Source of the DNA: Labilibaculum sp.
Lineage (GTDB): Bacteria > Bacteroidota > Bacteroidia > Bacteroidales > Marinifilaceae
NCBI GenBank assembly: GCA_016342745.1
Contig: JAEINT010000001.1
Coordinates: 372,001-436,000 of the forward strand
DNA: 64,000 nt
Direction: 5' to 3'
Below, in pieces: positions 36,332 through 44,130 of the stretch. The notes beneath the pieces were generated by a model. That model was not told where the DNA came from, ran no database searches, and saw only the letters and a list, made by a program, of their open reading frames with translations. Every line of letters begins with the position of its first letter. Within the stretch, counting starts at the first letter, position 1. A program made the position numbers and the translations under genes.

Positions 36332-36973
36332 ATGAGCGATAAAGAACCATTATTCTCAGCTAAAAATCGGAAACTGCTTACCAATCCGTTGGGAACTGAT
36401 AATCCGATTACGATTCAGGTACTGGGTATCTGTTCGGCCTTAGCGGTAACTGCTAAGTTAGAGCCAGCTGTAGTATTAACGATTTCAGTTATGGCTGTAC
36501 TGGCACTTGCAAATGTGATAGTTTCATTACTACGAAATACTATTCCTTCACGAATTCGTATCATTGTTCAACTTGTAATTGTTGCAGCATTGGTAATTCT
36601 TGTTGATCAAATTCTAAAAGCATTTGCTTACGATGTGAGCAAGCAACTTTCAGTATTTGTTGGTCTAATCATTACGAACTGTATTATCATGGGACGTTTA
36701 GAGGCATTTGCCTTAGGAAACAAACCATGGCCTGCATTTCTTGATGGTATTGGTAATGCAGCAGGATACGGAATCATTTTAGTTATTGTAGCATTCTTCC
36801 GTGAATTGTTAGGATCAGGAACCCTTTATGGTTTCAAAGTGATTCCTCAAGCATTTTATGATATGGGATACGAAAACAACGGATTGATGATCCTTCCTCC
36901 AATGGCCTTAGTTGTTGTAGGTATCATTATTTGGGTACAAAGGTCACGTGATAAATCACTGATTGAATCATAA
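36332..36973 (+). CDS. nqrD: Na+-translocating NADH:quinone reductase subunit D
   Basis: A 213-residue integral membrane subunit with six predicted helices. It starts [20 protein letters not shown], and [19 protein letters not shown] contains the conserved cysteine next to the Fe centre shared with Nqr[17 protein letters not shown] follows. NqrD and NqrE are inverted homologues that together ligate the membrane iron centre. It begins three bases after nqrC, suggesting translational coupling. Confidence 0.95.
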   Translation: MSDKEPLFSAKNRKLLTNPLGTDNPITIQVLGICSALAVTAKLEPAVVLTISVMAVLALANVIVSLLRNTIPSRIRIIVQLVIVAALVILVDQILKAFAYDVSKQLSVFVGLIITNCIIMGRLEAFALGNKPWPAFLDGIGNAAGYGIILVIVAFFRELLGSGTLYGFKVIPQAFYDMGYENNGLMILPPMALVVVGIIIWVQRSRDKSLIES

Positions 36974-36993
36974 TTTTAAAGAAAAATCGAAAC

Positions 36994-37611
36994 ATGGAAA
37001 ATCTGATTAATATATTTATCAAGTCGATTTTTATCGACAACATGGTGTTCGCATTCTTCTTTGGAATGTGTTCGTACCTGGCAGTTTCTAAAACTGTAAA
37101 AACTTCTATGGGATTAGGTTTAGCTGTAATTTTTGTATTAGGAATTACAGTTCCTGCAAATTATATGCTAAACAAATATATTTTGGCTGAAGGTGCCTTA
37201 ACTTGGATCGATCAATCGTTTCAGGATGTTGACTTAAGTTTCTTAAGTTTCATCATGTTTATTGCGGTAATTGCTTCTATGGTGCAGTTGGTTGAAATGA
37301 TTGTAGAAAAATTTGCTCCGACTCTTTATTCTTCGTTGGGTATTTTCTTACCACTAATTGCAGTAAACTGTGCAATTTTAGGTGGATCTCTTTTCATGCA
37401 GGAAAGAGACTATAGCACTTTAGCAGAAGCAACTTCATTTGGTCTTGGATCAGGTATTGGTTGGTTACTTGCTATTGTAGGTATAGCTGCTATTCGCGAA
37501 AAAATCCGTTACTCAAACATTCCTGCTCCTTTAAGAGGTTTAGGAATTACATTTATTGTAACTGGATTAATGGGAATTGCTTTTATGAGCTTCATGGGTA
37601 TCAAACTCTAA
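36994..37611 (+). CDS. nqrE: Na+-translocating NADH:quinone reductase subunit E
   Basis: A 205-residue integral membrane subunit with six helices, homologous to Nqr[21 protein letters not shown] carries the first conserved cysteine and [18 protein letters not shown] the second; these hold the intramembrane iron centre with Nqr[20 protein letters not shown] near the C terminus is characteristic. It is 20 bases after nqrD. Confidence 0.95.
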   Translation: MENLINIFIKSIFIDNMVFAFFFGMCSYLAVSKTVKTSMGLGLAVIFVLGITVPANYMLNKYILAEGALTWIDQSFQDVDLSFLSFIMFIAVIASMVQLVEMIVEKFAPTLYSSLGIFLPLIAVNCAILGGSLFMQERDYSTLAEATSFGLGSGIGWLLAIVGIAAIREKIRYSNIPAPLRGLGITFIVTGLMGIAFMSFMGIKL

Positions 37612-37665
37612 GCTGAAAGAAGAATAAAGTAAATTGAATTTTTAAAAAATTTAATCGGAATAGAG

Positions 37666-38922
37666 ATGATATTATTAACAACACAGGGAACTGTTATTTC
37701 CATAAGTATAGCTGTCTTTTTACTTGTGACCCTGATTCTAGTTTCTATACTTTTATTTGCAAAGAAGAAACTAACTCCATCAGGAGAAGTAACAATTGAT
37801 ATTAATGGCGGCGACCAACAATTGGTTGTTGAGCCAGGCAATACCCTATTAGGCACTTTAGGTGCAGAAAAAATCTTCTTACCATCAGCTTGTGGTGGAG
37901 GTGGAACATGTGCAATGTGTAAATGTCAAGTTCTTGACGGTGCAGGTAGCATTCTTCCAACTGAAGTTGATTACTTTACTCGTAAAGAAGCGCAGACGAA
38001 TTGGCGTTTGGCTTGTCAGGTAAAAGTAAAAGAAGACATGAGCATGTCGATACCTCAAGAAATTTTGGGAATCCAGAAATGGGATTGTGAAGTGGTTTCG
38101 AACGGTAACGTAGCAACCTTTATTAAAGAGTTTGTTGTGAAATTGCCTGAAGGCGAAGTTCTTGATTTCAAATCAGGTGGATACATTCAAATTGACGTAC
38201 CTAAAATCGACGTTGATTTTAAGGATATGGATATTGAAGAGGAGTATCGTGGTGAATGGGAACAGTTTAAGATGTTTGATTTAAGCATGAAGAACCCTGA
38301 GCCAACATATCGTGCTTACTCAATGGCTAACCATCCTGCAGAAGGAAATATTGTAATGTTGAACATTCGTATTGCAACTCCTCCATTCGATCGTGTAAAC
38401 GGTGGTTGGATGAATGTTAATCCAGGAATTTGTTCCTCATTTATTTTCTCTCGTAAACCAGGTGATAAGGTAACTATTTCAGGACCTTATGGTGAGTTCT
38501 TTATCAAGGAAACAAACAATGAAATGATGTTTATTGGTGGTGGTGCTGGTATGGCTCCAATGCGTTCTCACATCTTCCACTTATTCCACACTGTGAAAAC
38601 AGGTCGTAAGGCTACTTTCTGGTATGGTGCACGTTCATTGAAAGAAGTATTCTACGCAGATCAGTTTGATGCAATTGCAGCTGATTTCCCTAATTTTGAG
38701 TGGCACTTAGCTCTTTCTGAGCCACAGCCAGAAGATAATTGGGAAGGACCAACTGGATTTATCCATCAAGTGATTTACGATAACTATTTGGTTACGCACG
38801 AGGAGCCAGAAGATATTGAATTCTACATTTGTGGACCTCCAATGATGAATTCAGCTGTTACAAACATGCTGTATGACTTAGGTGTTCCAGACGAAATGGT
38901 TGATTTTGACGATTTTGGATGA
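37666..38922 (+). CDS. nqrF: Na+-translocating NADH:quinone reductase subunit F
   Basis: A 418-residue electron-entry subunit. One N-terminal membrane helix (about 10-31) is followed by a 2Fe-2S ferredoxin domain with the cysteine cluster SACGGGGTCAMCKCQV plus a later cysteine in WRLACQV. An FAD-binding domain (RAYSMANHPAEG) and an NADH-binding domain (FIGGGAGMAPMRSHIFHL, and FYICGPPMMNSAV) follow. It takes electrons from NADH and passes them to NqrC/NqrD-E. Last gene of the operon, with a strong terminator after it. Confidence 0.96.
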   Translation: MILLTTQGTVISISIAVFLLVTLILVSILLFAKKKLTPSGEVTIDINGGDQQLVVEPGNTLLGTLGAEKIFLPSACGGGGTCAMCKCQVLDGAGSILPTEVDYFTRKEAQTNWRLACQVKVKEDMSMSIPQEILGIQKWDCEVVSNGNVATFIKEFVVKLPEGEVLDFKSGGYIQIDVPKIDVDFKDMDIEEEYRGEWEQFKMFDLSMKNPEPTYRAYSMANHPAEGNIVMLNIRIATPPFDRVNGGWMNVNPGICSSFIFSRKPGDKVTISGPYGEFFIKETNNEMMFIGGGAGMAPMRSHIFHLFHTVKTGRKATFWYGARSLKEVFYADQFDAIAADFPNFEWHLALSEPQPEDNWEGPTGFIHQVIYDNYLVTHEEPEDIEFYICGPPMMNSAVTNMLYDLGVPDEMVDFDDFG

Positions 38923-38934
38923 TAAATATTTTAA

Positions 38935-38963
38935 AACAAGCCTCGAATTTTTCGAGGCTTGTT
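38935..38963 (+). terminator. Terminator of the nqr operon
   Basis: A perfect 13-bp stem AACAAGCCTCGAA / TTCGAGGCTTGTT with a TTT loop, followed by TGTTTTTAT. Confidence 0.92.
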
Positions 38964-39028
38964 TGTTTTTATAAGCTTGCTTACATTTGCCCAACCGAAT
39001 ATTTTTTTAATATAATTAGTCTAATGTC

Positions 39029-40036
39029 ATGAGAATAAGATTCAATTTTGTCCTGTTAATTGCTATTGTGGTATTTACATCTTGTCAAAATAATAGCAAG
39101 AAATACTATTTCGACGAAGGGCCAATATTTGGGACATTTTATCACATTGTTTACGAGCATTCAAATGATGCTAACTTGCATGATGAAATCATAGCTAAGA
39201 TGGTTGAATTTGATCTTTCCTTATCGACCTATAAGCCACATTCGGTTATTTCTAAAGTGAACAACAATGATTCTACAGTTGTGCTGGATGAATACTTTCT
39301 TAAGGTGATGAAAAGGGCAGATGAGATATCGAAAGTAACAAATGGAGCTTTTGATATGACTGTTGCGCCTTTGGTAAATGCTTGGGGCTTTGGTTTTAAA
39401 AATAAGCTAGATCCTGAGATGATTCCTGTTGATAGTTTATTGGAAGTAGTTGGATATACAAAAGTCCAATTGGAAGCTGGAAAAGTGATTAAAAGCGATC
39501 CTAGAATCATGTTTGATGCCAGTGCCATTGCAAAAGGATACGGAGTTGATGTTGTTGCTGATTTTTTGGAGTCAAAAGAGATAATGAATTATATGGTTGA
39601 AATCGGAGGTGAGATTAGAGCCAAAGGGAAAAACAACAAAGGAAGAATTTGGAGAGTTGGCATTGACAAACCAATTGATGATCCATCAACCATGTCACGT
39701 GAAATTCAAGATGTAATTCAGTTAGAAAATAGTGCTTTAGCAACTTCAGGAAATTACCGTCAATTTTATATTAAAGATGGTAAAAAATATGCTCACACAA
39801 TTGATCCTCGTATTGGCTACCCAGTGCAGCATAGTCTTCTTTCAGCTACCGTTGTTGCGCCTGACTGCATGTCGGCAGATGCTTATGCAACCAGTTTTAT
39901 GGTAATGGGATTAGAAGAAAGTATTGCAATAGTAGAAAATGATTCTTTATTAGAAGCTTATTTTATTTACACCGATTCGGTAGGGAATTACAAGACTTAT
40001 AGAAGTGAAAAAATAAAGGATTTAATCGTTAAGTAG
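39029..40036 (+). CDS. apbE: FAD:protein FMN transferase (ApbE)
   Basis: A 335-residue exported lipoprotein (signal peptide with lipidation cysteine in FTSCQNN, about residue 19). ApbE uses FAD to attach FMN to threonines of NqrB and NqrC. GTFYHIVY, LSLSTYKPHSVISKVNN, AFDMTVAPLVNAWGFG, FDASAIAKGYGVD and the flavin-binding GGEIRAKG are the ordered family motifs. YAHTIDPRIGYPV and the metal-site aspartate in SADAYATSFMVMG complete the domain. Placement right after nqrF fits its job. It has a separate terminator from nqr and probably its own promoter. Confidence 0.95.
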   Translation: MRIRFNFVLLIAIVVFTSCQNNSKKYYFDEGPIFGTFYHIVYEHSNDANLHDEIIAKMVEFDLSLSTYKPHSVISKVNNNDSTVVLDEYFLKVMKRADEISKVTNGAFDMTVAPLVNAWGFGFKNKLDPEMIPVDSLLEVVGYTKVQLEAGKVIKSDPRIMFDASAIAKGYGVDVVADFLESKEIMNYMVEIGGEIRAKGKNNKGRIWRVGIDKPIDDPSTMSREIQDVIQLENSALATSGNYRQFYIKDGKKYAHTIDPRIGYPVQHSLLSATVVAPDCMSADAYATSFMVMGLEESIAIVENDSLLEAYFIYTDSVGNYKTYRSEKIKDLIVK

Positions 40037-40045
40037 ATTAAATCC
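40018..40045 (+). terminator. Terminator of apbE, overlapping the end of the gene
   Basis: A perfect 10-bp stem GGATTTAATC / GATTAAATCC with an 8-base loop containing part of the stop codon region, followed by TCTTTTTT. Confidence 0.9.
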
Positions 40046-40065
40046 TCTTTTTTATGAATTAAAAA

Positions 40066-40153
40066 GTTATCGGTTTTCTGATTTCCGAAGCTCGGAAAAA
40101 AAATGTAGTTGTTATGAAATAATACAAACAACAGAAGTCAAAAAACCGATAAC
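40066..40153 (-). ncRNA. Three-way-junction RNA element, 3' of the small Cys-rich gene
   Basis: An outer 12-bp stem, GTTATCGGTTTT (40066-40077) with AAAACCGATAAC (40142-40153), encloses two further hairpins: TTTCCGA AGC TCGGAAA (40082-40098) and GTTGTT / AACAAC (40108-40113 with 40127-40132). On the minus strand it begins 9 bases after the stop codon of the small gene at 40162 and is followed by TTTTTAATT. It may act as an elaborate terminator or a 3'-UTR-derived RNA. Confidence 0.55.
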
Positions 40154-40161
40154 CAAATACC

Positions 40162-40329
40162 TTATTTTATTTCGCAATTCTCCTCTTCGGGATCTGTGCA
40201 TCCGCATGAACTGCAACCACCACCAGTAAATTTGGCATTTTTATCGAATAATAGTTTTATTCCAAGTCCTAAAAAAGCAATTAACAGCAGGAATAAAGAT
40301 AAAAGCAAAATTTTTATGAATACCGCCAT
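40162..40329 (-). CDS. Small membrane protein with four cysteines, candidate Nqr maturation factor
   Basis: A 55-residue protein read directly from the minus strand: MAVFIKILLLSLFLLLIAFL begins a single membrane helix (about 4-27). A short basic stretch follows, then GGGCSSCGCTDPEEENCEIK, with cysteines at 39, 42, 44 and 52. The layout, one N-terminal helix plus four cysteines, parallels NqrM (DUF539), a small protein needed to mature Nqr in Vibrio and usually encoded after apbE. This gene converges on apbE. The sequence is not a recognisable DUF539 member, so functional equivalence is inference; an unrelated Cys-rich membrane peptide of the FeoB-associated kind is the alternative. Confidence 0.72.
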   Translation of the reverse strand: MAVFIKILLLSLFLLLIAFLGLGIKLLFDKNAKFTGGGCSSCGCTDPEEENCEIK

Positions 40330-40417
40330 TCTGTTTCGTTTTTAAATGTACTTATCTAAGAATACGAGAGTTTATGTACTAGGTTTTTATTATTCTGTTA
40401 AAAAATCTAAATTCGAT

Positions 40418-40660
40418 TTATAAAGAATTTAATTCCTTCTCCAATAGAGTATACTGTTTAAATTGGTGAGATTTTTTAGCTTTCGCTTGTTCCATTTTAT
40501 CTTGCGATGTAGCACAACCAATTCCTTTTTCTTGCAAATGTTTATTTTTTCCGATGTGTAATTCTGGGAATTTACCATTCTTTTTAATTAGAATGGTAAT
40601 CGCAAATCCTACAAATCCGATAGCAAGTAAAACAGCGGTTAAAAGTAAAACTGTAAGCAT
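40418..40660 (-). CDS. Small single-helix membrane protein next to the Nqr/ApbE block
   Basis: An 80-residue protein: one membrane helix (about 2-25, LTVLLLTAVLLAIGFVGFAI), then KKNGKFPELHIGKNKHLQEK, one cysteine at 49 in GIGCATSQDK, and a lysine-rich helical tail. The FPELHIG segment looks like a conserved motif of small Bacteroidota membrane proteins, from memory. It lies 88 bases upstream of the four-cysteine protein on the same strand, so the two are probably cotranscribed. Their position beside nqr and apbE suggests a role in assembling or supporting that complex, but nothing in the sequence proves it. Confidence 0.75.
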   Translation of the reverse strand: MLTVLLLTAVLLAIGFVGFAITILIKKNGKFPELHIGKNKHLQEKGIGCATSQDKMEQAKAKKSHQFKQYTLLEKELNSL

Positions 40661-40692
40661 TATTTGTGTAATTTTTAGTTTGTCATTATAGT

Positions 40693-40713
40693 ATGGAGTA
40701 TTTTATACTCCAT
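40693..40713. promoter_or_regulatory. Inverted repeat upstream of the two small membrane genes
   Basis: ATGGAGTAT TTT ATACTCCAT, a perfect 9+3+9 inverted repeat 33 bases upstream of the start at 40660. It is well placed for an operator over the promoter or a leader hairpin. Confidence 0.45.
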
Positions 40714-40914
40714 TCCTAGCTCTTCTTCCTATCAATCCAAAATTCGTTAATGTCTTAATAGAGAGTCTAGAAAGATTATAAACAAGAAATGAATTGATGA
40801 AGAATAATTAAATGCAAAGATATTCATTAGGGATTGTTCTTCCAAACAAATGAAGATTTAAAGGTCTTTAAATACTTGTGGAATGACTTCTTATTTAGAA
40901 TTATTCTTACTAAA

Positions 40915-40944
40915 TTTGATCTTAAATTAAATGAGAATATTTTG
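40915..40944 (+). promoter_or_regulatory. Probable promoter of the E1 gene
   Basis: TTTG (40915-40918), 19 bases, then TATTTTG (40938-40944), close to TAnnTTTG but one base short. Transcription would start near 40951, leaving a leader of about 70 bases. Confidence 0.45.
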
Positions 40945-41021
40945 TTAAACACTCACACCAACATATTTTAGCTTGTAGAGTAAGGGGGAAAAGCTTTACA
41001 GACTAAATAATACACAATAAT

Positions 41022-43466
41022 ATGTCAGAAATGGTAAAAGAAAATAAGGGAACAAAAGATAAAAATCTGTCTTTCGACGATTTTACTTCAGAGGTTCTTG
41101 AAGATTATCGAATAGCCAATATAAGTCGTCAATTAAGTATCTTCGGAAGGAAAGAAGTACTAACAGGAAAAGCTAAATTTGGAATTTTCGGAGACGGAAA
41201 GGAAGTTGCGCAAATCGCATTAGCGAAGTCTTATAAGAATGGAGATTGGCGTTCTGGTTATTATCGAGATCAAACATTTATGCTTGCTGCAGGGATGCTA
41301 ACTCCCGAGGAGTTTTTTGCTCAATTATTTGGCGAAACGAAAATAGATAAAAATCCAGCCAATGGTGGCCGGTTAATGAATAACCATTATGCATCTCGAA
41401 GTTTAAACGATGATGGTACATGGAAAAATCTTACGAAACAGAAAAATTCATCGGCTGATATTTCTCCAACAGCTGGTCAAATGCCAAGATTATTAGGTTT
41501 GGCATATGCTTCCAAATTATTCAGACAAAACAAATATTTGCATGCCTTTTCAGAGTTTTCAATTAAAGGAAACGAAGTAGCATTCGGTACAATTGGAGAT
41601 TCCAGTACATCCGAGGGACATTTTTGGGAAACCATAAATGCGGCAGGAGTATTGCAAGTTCCAATGGCAATGAGTGTTTGGGATGATGGATGGGGTATTT
41701 CTGTTCCGAATAAATACCAAACAACAAAATCGAACATTTCAGAGGTTTTAAAAGGCTTCGAAAAAGATGAAAATGGAGAAGGATATTTAATTTACAAAGC
41801 ACAAGGATGGGATTATCCTTCGCTTTGTAAAATGTATACTGAAGGGGTAGAACTCTGTAGAAATAATCATGTCCCAGTTTTGTTTCATGTTACTGAAATG
41901 ACACAGCCATTAGGGCATTCTACTTCGGGATCTCATGAGCGTTATAAAACGCAGGAACGTCTTGACTGGGAAAAGGAATTCGATCCAATTAAGAAGATGG
42001 CAGAATGGATTGTTTCAATGGAGTTGGCAGATGAAAATACCTTGAGAGAAATTGAAGAAGCTACCGTCGTTGAGGTTAAAAATGCAAGAAAAGCAGCATG
42101 GAAATCTTTTGCTGATCCGATTAAAATCGAACGAGATGAATTGATCGAATTGGTTAAAAATGCAGGCTGTGATTGTAAGAAGACAGAGCGCATAGATAAG
42201 ATTGTAAATGATCTTAAAAAGATTATTAATCCGGTAAGGAAGGATAATTTTACGGCAGCGAAGAAAATTTTAAGATTTATTTGTAGTTCGTGTGAAAGTT
42301 TTAAGCCTCTTAAATCTGGATTGCAAGAATGGTTAAAGAATTCATTGAAAGAAAATGAAGAACGATATAGCAGTCACCTATACAGTGAAACGGCTTTAAA
42401 AGTTCAAAATATTAAAGCTTGTGCTCCTGTTTATTCTGCTGATTCAAAAACAGTAAATGGAAGAGAAGTATTACGAGATAATTTCGACAAATTGTTTAGT
42501 AAATATCCTTTGTTATTGACTTTTGGTGAAGACACTGGCTTTATTGGAGGTGTTAATCAAAGTTTGGAAGGAATGCAGCAAAAATATGGTGAGCTTAGAG
42601 TAACGGATACTGGAATTCGTGAAGCTACCATATTAGGTCAAGGAATTGGATTGGCTCTTCGAGGTCTTAGACCAATAGCGGAAATACAATATTTCGATTA
42701 CTTGCTGTATGCATTGCAAACCATGAGTGATGATTTGGCAACGATGCAGTACAGAACAAAAGGCGGTCAAAAAGCTCCTGTTATTATTCGTACTCGTGGC
42801 CATCGTTTAGAAGGTATTTGGCATTCGGGATCACCATTGAGTATGGTTATTAATTCCATTAGAGGAATTCATGTTTGTGTGCCTAGAGATATGACAAAAG
42901 CAGCTGGATTATATAACACGCTTTTAGAATCAGATGAGCCTGCTTTGGTAATTGAACCATTAAACGGATATCGATTAAAGGAGAAAATGCCGGATAATTT
43001 GGGCGAATTTAAAACACCTCTTGGTATTCCTGAAGTGCTGGAGGAAGGAAAAGACATTACTTTGGTTACTTATGGTTCATGTGTAAGGATTGCAGAAGAC
43101 GCAGTGAAACAATTAAAGGATTTCAATATTTCTGTTGAATTAATAGATGTTCAAACTTTATTACCCTTCGATATAAATCATGTTATTTTAGAATCAATAA
43201 AGAAAACAAATCGTGTTGTCTTTTTTGATGAAGACGTTCCAGGAGGAGCAACAGCATTCATGATGCAAAAAGTATTGGAAGAACAAAAAGCTTACTTTCA
43301 TTTAGATTCGGAACCTAAAACGATTACTGCTAAAGATCATAGACCGGCTTACGGTACAGATGGGGATTACTTTTCTAATCCTAATGCGGAAGATGTATTC
43401 GAAATTATACATGAAATTATGAGAGAGGCTGATCCTCAGAAATATTCATCGATTTATAAAAGTTAA
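41022..43466 (+). CDS. 2-oxoacid dehydrogenase E1 component, fused alpha and beta (branched-chain type likely)
   Basis: An 814-residue thiamine diphosphate enzyme. Residues about 25-370 are the E1-alpha domain and about 475-814 E1-beta, joined by a roughly 100-residue helical linker with a CDC and two further cysteines. Beta-domain landmarks are TFGEDTGFIGGVN, DTGIREATILGQGIGLALRG, TRGHRLEGIWHSGSP and DEDVPGGATAFMMQ. The alpha TPP motif is altered: GDSSTSEG at 192-199 and DDGWGIS at 221-227, where GDG and NN-type residues are usual. With E2 and E3 the complex converts 2-oxoacids to acyl-CoA. The branched-chain assignment is inferred; pyruvate is the alternative. A likely E2 is encoded at 58802-60124. 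Confidence 0.88.
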   Translation: MSEMVKENKGTKDKNLSFDDFTSEVLEDYRIANISRQLSIFGRKEVLTGKAKFGIFGDGKEVAQIALAKSYKNGDWRSGYYRDQTFMLAAGMLTPEEFFAQLFGETKIDKNPANGGRLMNNHYASRSLNDDGTWKNLTKQKNSSADISPTAGQMPRLLGLAYASKLFRQNKYLHAFSEFSIKGNEVAFGTIGDSSTSEGHFWETINAAGVLQVPMAMSVWDDGWGISVPNKYQTTKSNISEVLKGFEKDENGEGYLIYKAQGWDYPSLCKMYTEGVELCRNNHVPVLFHVTEMTQPLGHSTSGSHERYKTQERLDWEKEFDPIKKMAEWIVSMELADENTLREIEEATVVEVKNARKAAWKSFADPIKIERDELIELVKNAGCDCKKTERIDKIVNDLKKIINPVRKDNFTAAKKILRFICSSCESFKPLKSGLQEWLKNSLKENEERYSSHLYSETALKVQNIKACAPVYSADSKTVNGREVLRDNFDKLFSKYPLLLTFGEDTGFIGGVNQSLEGMQQKYGELRVTDTGIREATILGQGIGLALRGLRPIAEIQYFDYLLYALQTMSDDLATMQYRTKGGQKAPVIIRTRGHRLEGIWHSGSPLSMVINSIRGIHVCVPRDMTKAAGLYNTLLESDEPALVIEPLNGYRLKEKMPDNLGEFKTPLGIPEVLEEGKDITLVTYGSCVRIAEDAVKQLKDFNISVELIDVQTLLPFDINHVILESIKKTNRVVFFDEDVPGGATAFMMQKVLEEQKAYFHLDSEPKTITAKDHRPAYGTDGDYFSNPNAEDVFEIIHEIMREADPQKYSSIYKS

Positions 43467-43491
43467 AAAAACAGCATTCCTATAAAACTTG

Positions 43492-43518
43492 AGGCCGAAT
43501 CTTTTTTAGATTCGGCCT
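43492..43518 (+). terminator. Terminator of the E1 gene
   Basis: A perfect 11-bp stem AGGCCGAATCT / AGATTCGGCCT with a TTTTT loop, followed by TGTTTGTT. It separates the E1 transcript from the small RNAs downstream. Confidence 0.92.
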
Positions 43519-43523
43519 TGTTT

Positions 43524-43568
43524 GTTAAGAGATGTTAAAAAGAGAAATAAGTTTAGAGCCTTGTCACC
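43524..43568 (+). promoter_or_regulatory. Shared upstream element of small RNA copies 1 and 3
   Basis: GTTAAGAGATGTTAAAAA at 43524-43541 and GTCACC at 43563-43568 recur before copy 3 (44057-44074 and 44096-44101) with exactly the same 39-base offset. A TTG at 43561 lies about 35 bases before the predicted RNA start, but no clear -7 box was found. It is probably the promoter region. Confidence 0.5.
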
Positions 43569-43596
43569 CTTTTTTTAATTCCACCTGTTATAGTTC

Positions 43597-43740
43597 TGTT
43601 CGAGAGAATCTGTAGGGGAGATACTCGAACTTTTAGTTGTAATTGTTAGTTGTATTTGGTGGTTCAACTAACCTTTAAATTCTAAAGGGCTCCAAAATAT
43701 ATAGGAGTTATAGTCATCTCGAAAGAGATGACTTCTTTTT
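43597..43740 (+). ncRNA. Structured small RNA, copy 1
   Basis: About 144 bases with four stems. Hairpin 1 is GTTCGAG (43598-43604) / CTCGAAC (43624-43630), with an inner ATCT / AGAT stem and apical loop GTAGGGG. Hairpin 2 is GTTAGTTG (43645-43652) / CAACTAAC (43665-43672). Hairpin 3 is CTCC / GGAG (43690-43693, 43704-43707) after a conserved TCTAAAGGGCTCC. The terminator is GTCATCTC GAAA GAGATGAC (43713-43732) plus a T-run. No reading frame fits. Copy 2 keeps the structure with compensatory changes. I do not recognise it as a known RNA family. Confidence 0.8.
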
Positions 43741-43871
43741 CTTAATTTTTTTTGAGCCAATGCAACAATTAAAAAAGAACAACGTCGTTAGGGAACATTA
43801 CTAGACTTACATAAAATGTGAATTAAATTAATTTACATTCATCTTAAAACAGCTTTAAGCTGTCTTGTTAC

Positions 43872-44018
43872 TATTCAAGAGGATCTATAGGGGAGAATCT
43901 TGAATATTTTTAGTTAGTGATTGTTAGATGCAATGTGGTAATTCTACTGACAAATCAATTCTAAAGGGCTCCAAAATATACAGGAGTTACGGCCATCTCG
44001 AAAGAGATGGCTTCTTTT
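43872..44018 (+). ncRNA. Structured small RNA, copy 2
   Basis: A homologue of copy 1, 275 bases downstream. Hairpin 1 is ATTCAAG (43873-43879) / CTTGAAT (43899-43905) with apical loop ATAGGGG. Hairpin 2 is TTGTTAG (43921-43927) / CTGACAA (43947-43953). TCTAAAGGGCTCC and GGAG recur in hairpin 3. The terminator is GCCATCTC GAAA GAGATGGC (43992-44011) plus TTCTTTTTTT. Against copy 1, hairpin 1 shows two paired substitutions and the terminator one. The 40 bases before it hold a near-perfect inverted repeat, ACAGCTT T AAGCTGT, near 43849-43863. Confidence 0.8.
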
Positions 44019-44130
44019 TTTTAAATCAAACAGGTTTAAGCAAAATTAAATAGACTGTTAAAAGATGTTAAAAACGAAAAAATAGAGTTTCAAGAGTCAC
44101 CTTTTTCACTTTAATGTTGTCTTTAAGATA

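Larger units (their letters stand above)
40661..41021. other. Divergent intergenic region before the E1 gene
   Basis: About 360 AT-rich bases with no supported gene. It contains the inverted repeat at 40693-40713 serving the minus strand and the E1 promoter at 40915-40944 serving the plus strand. Nothing else was recognised. Confidence 0.5.
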
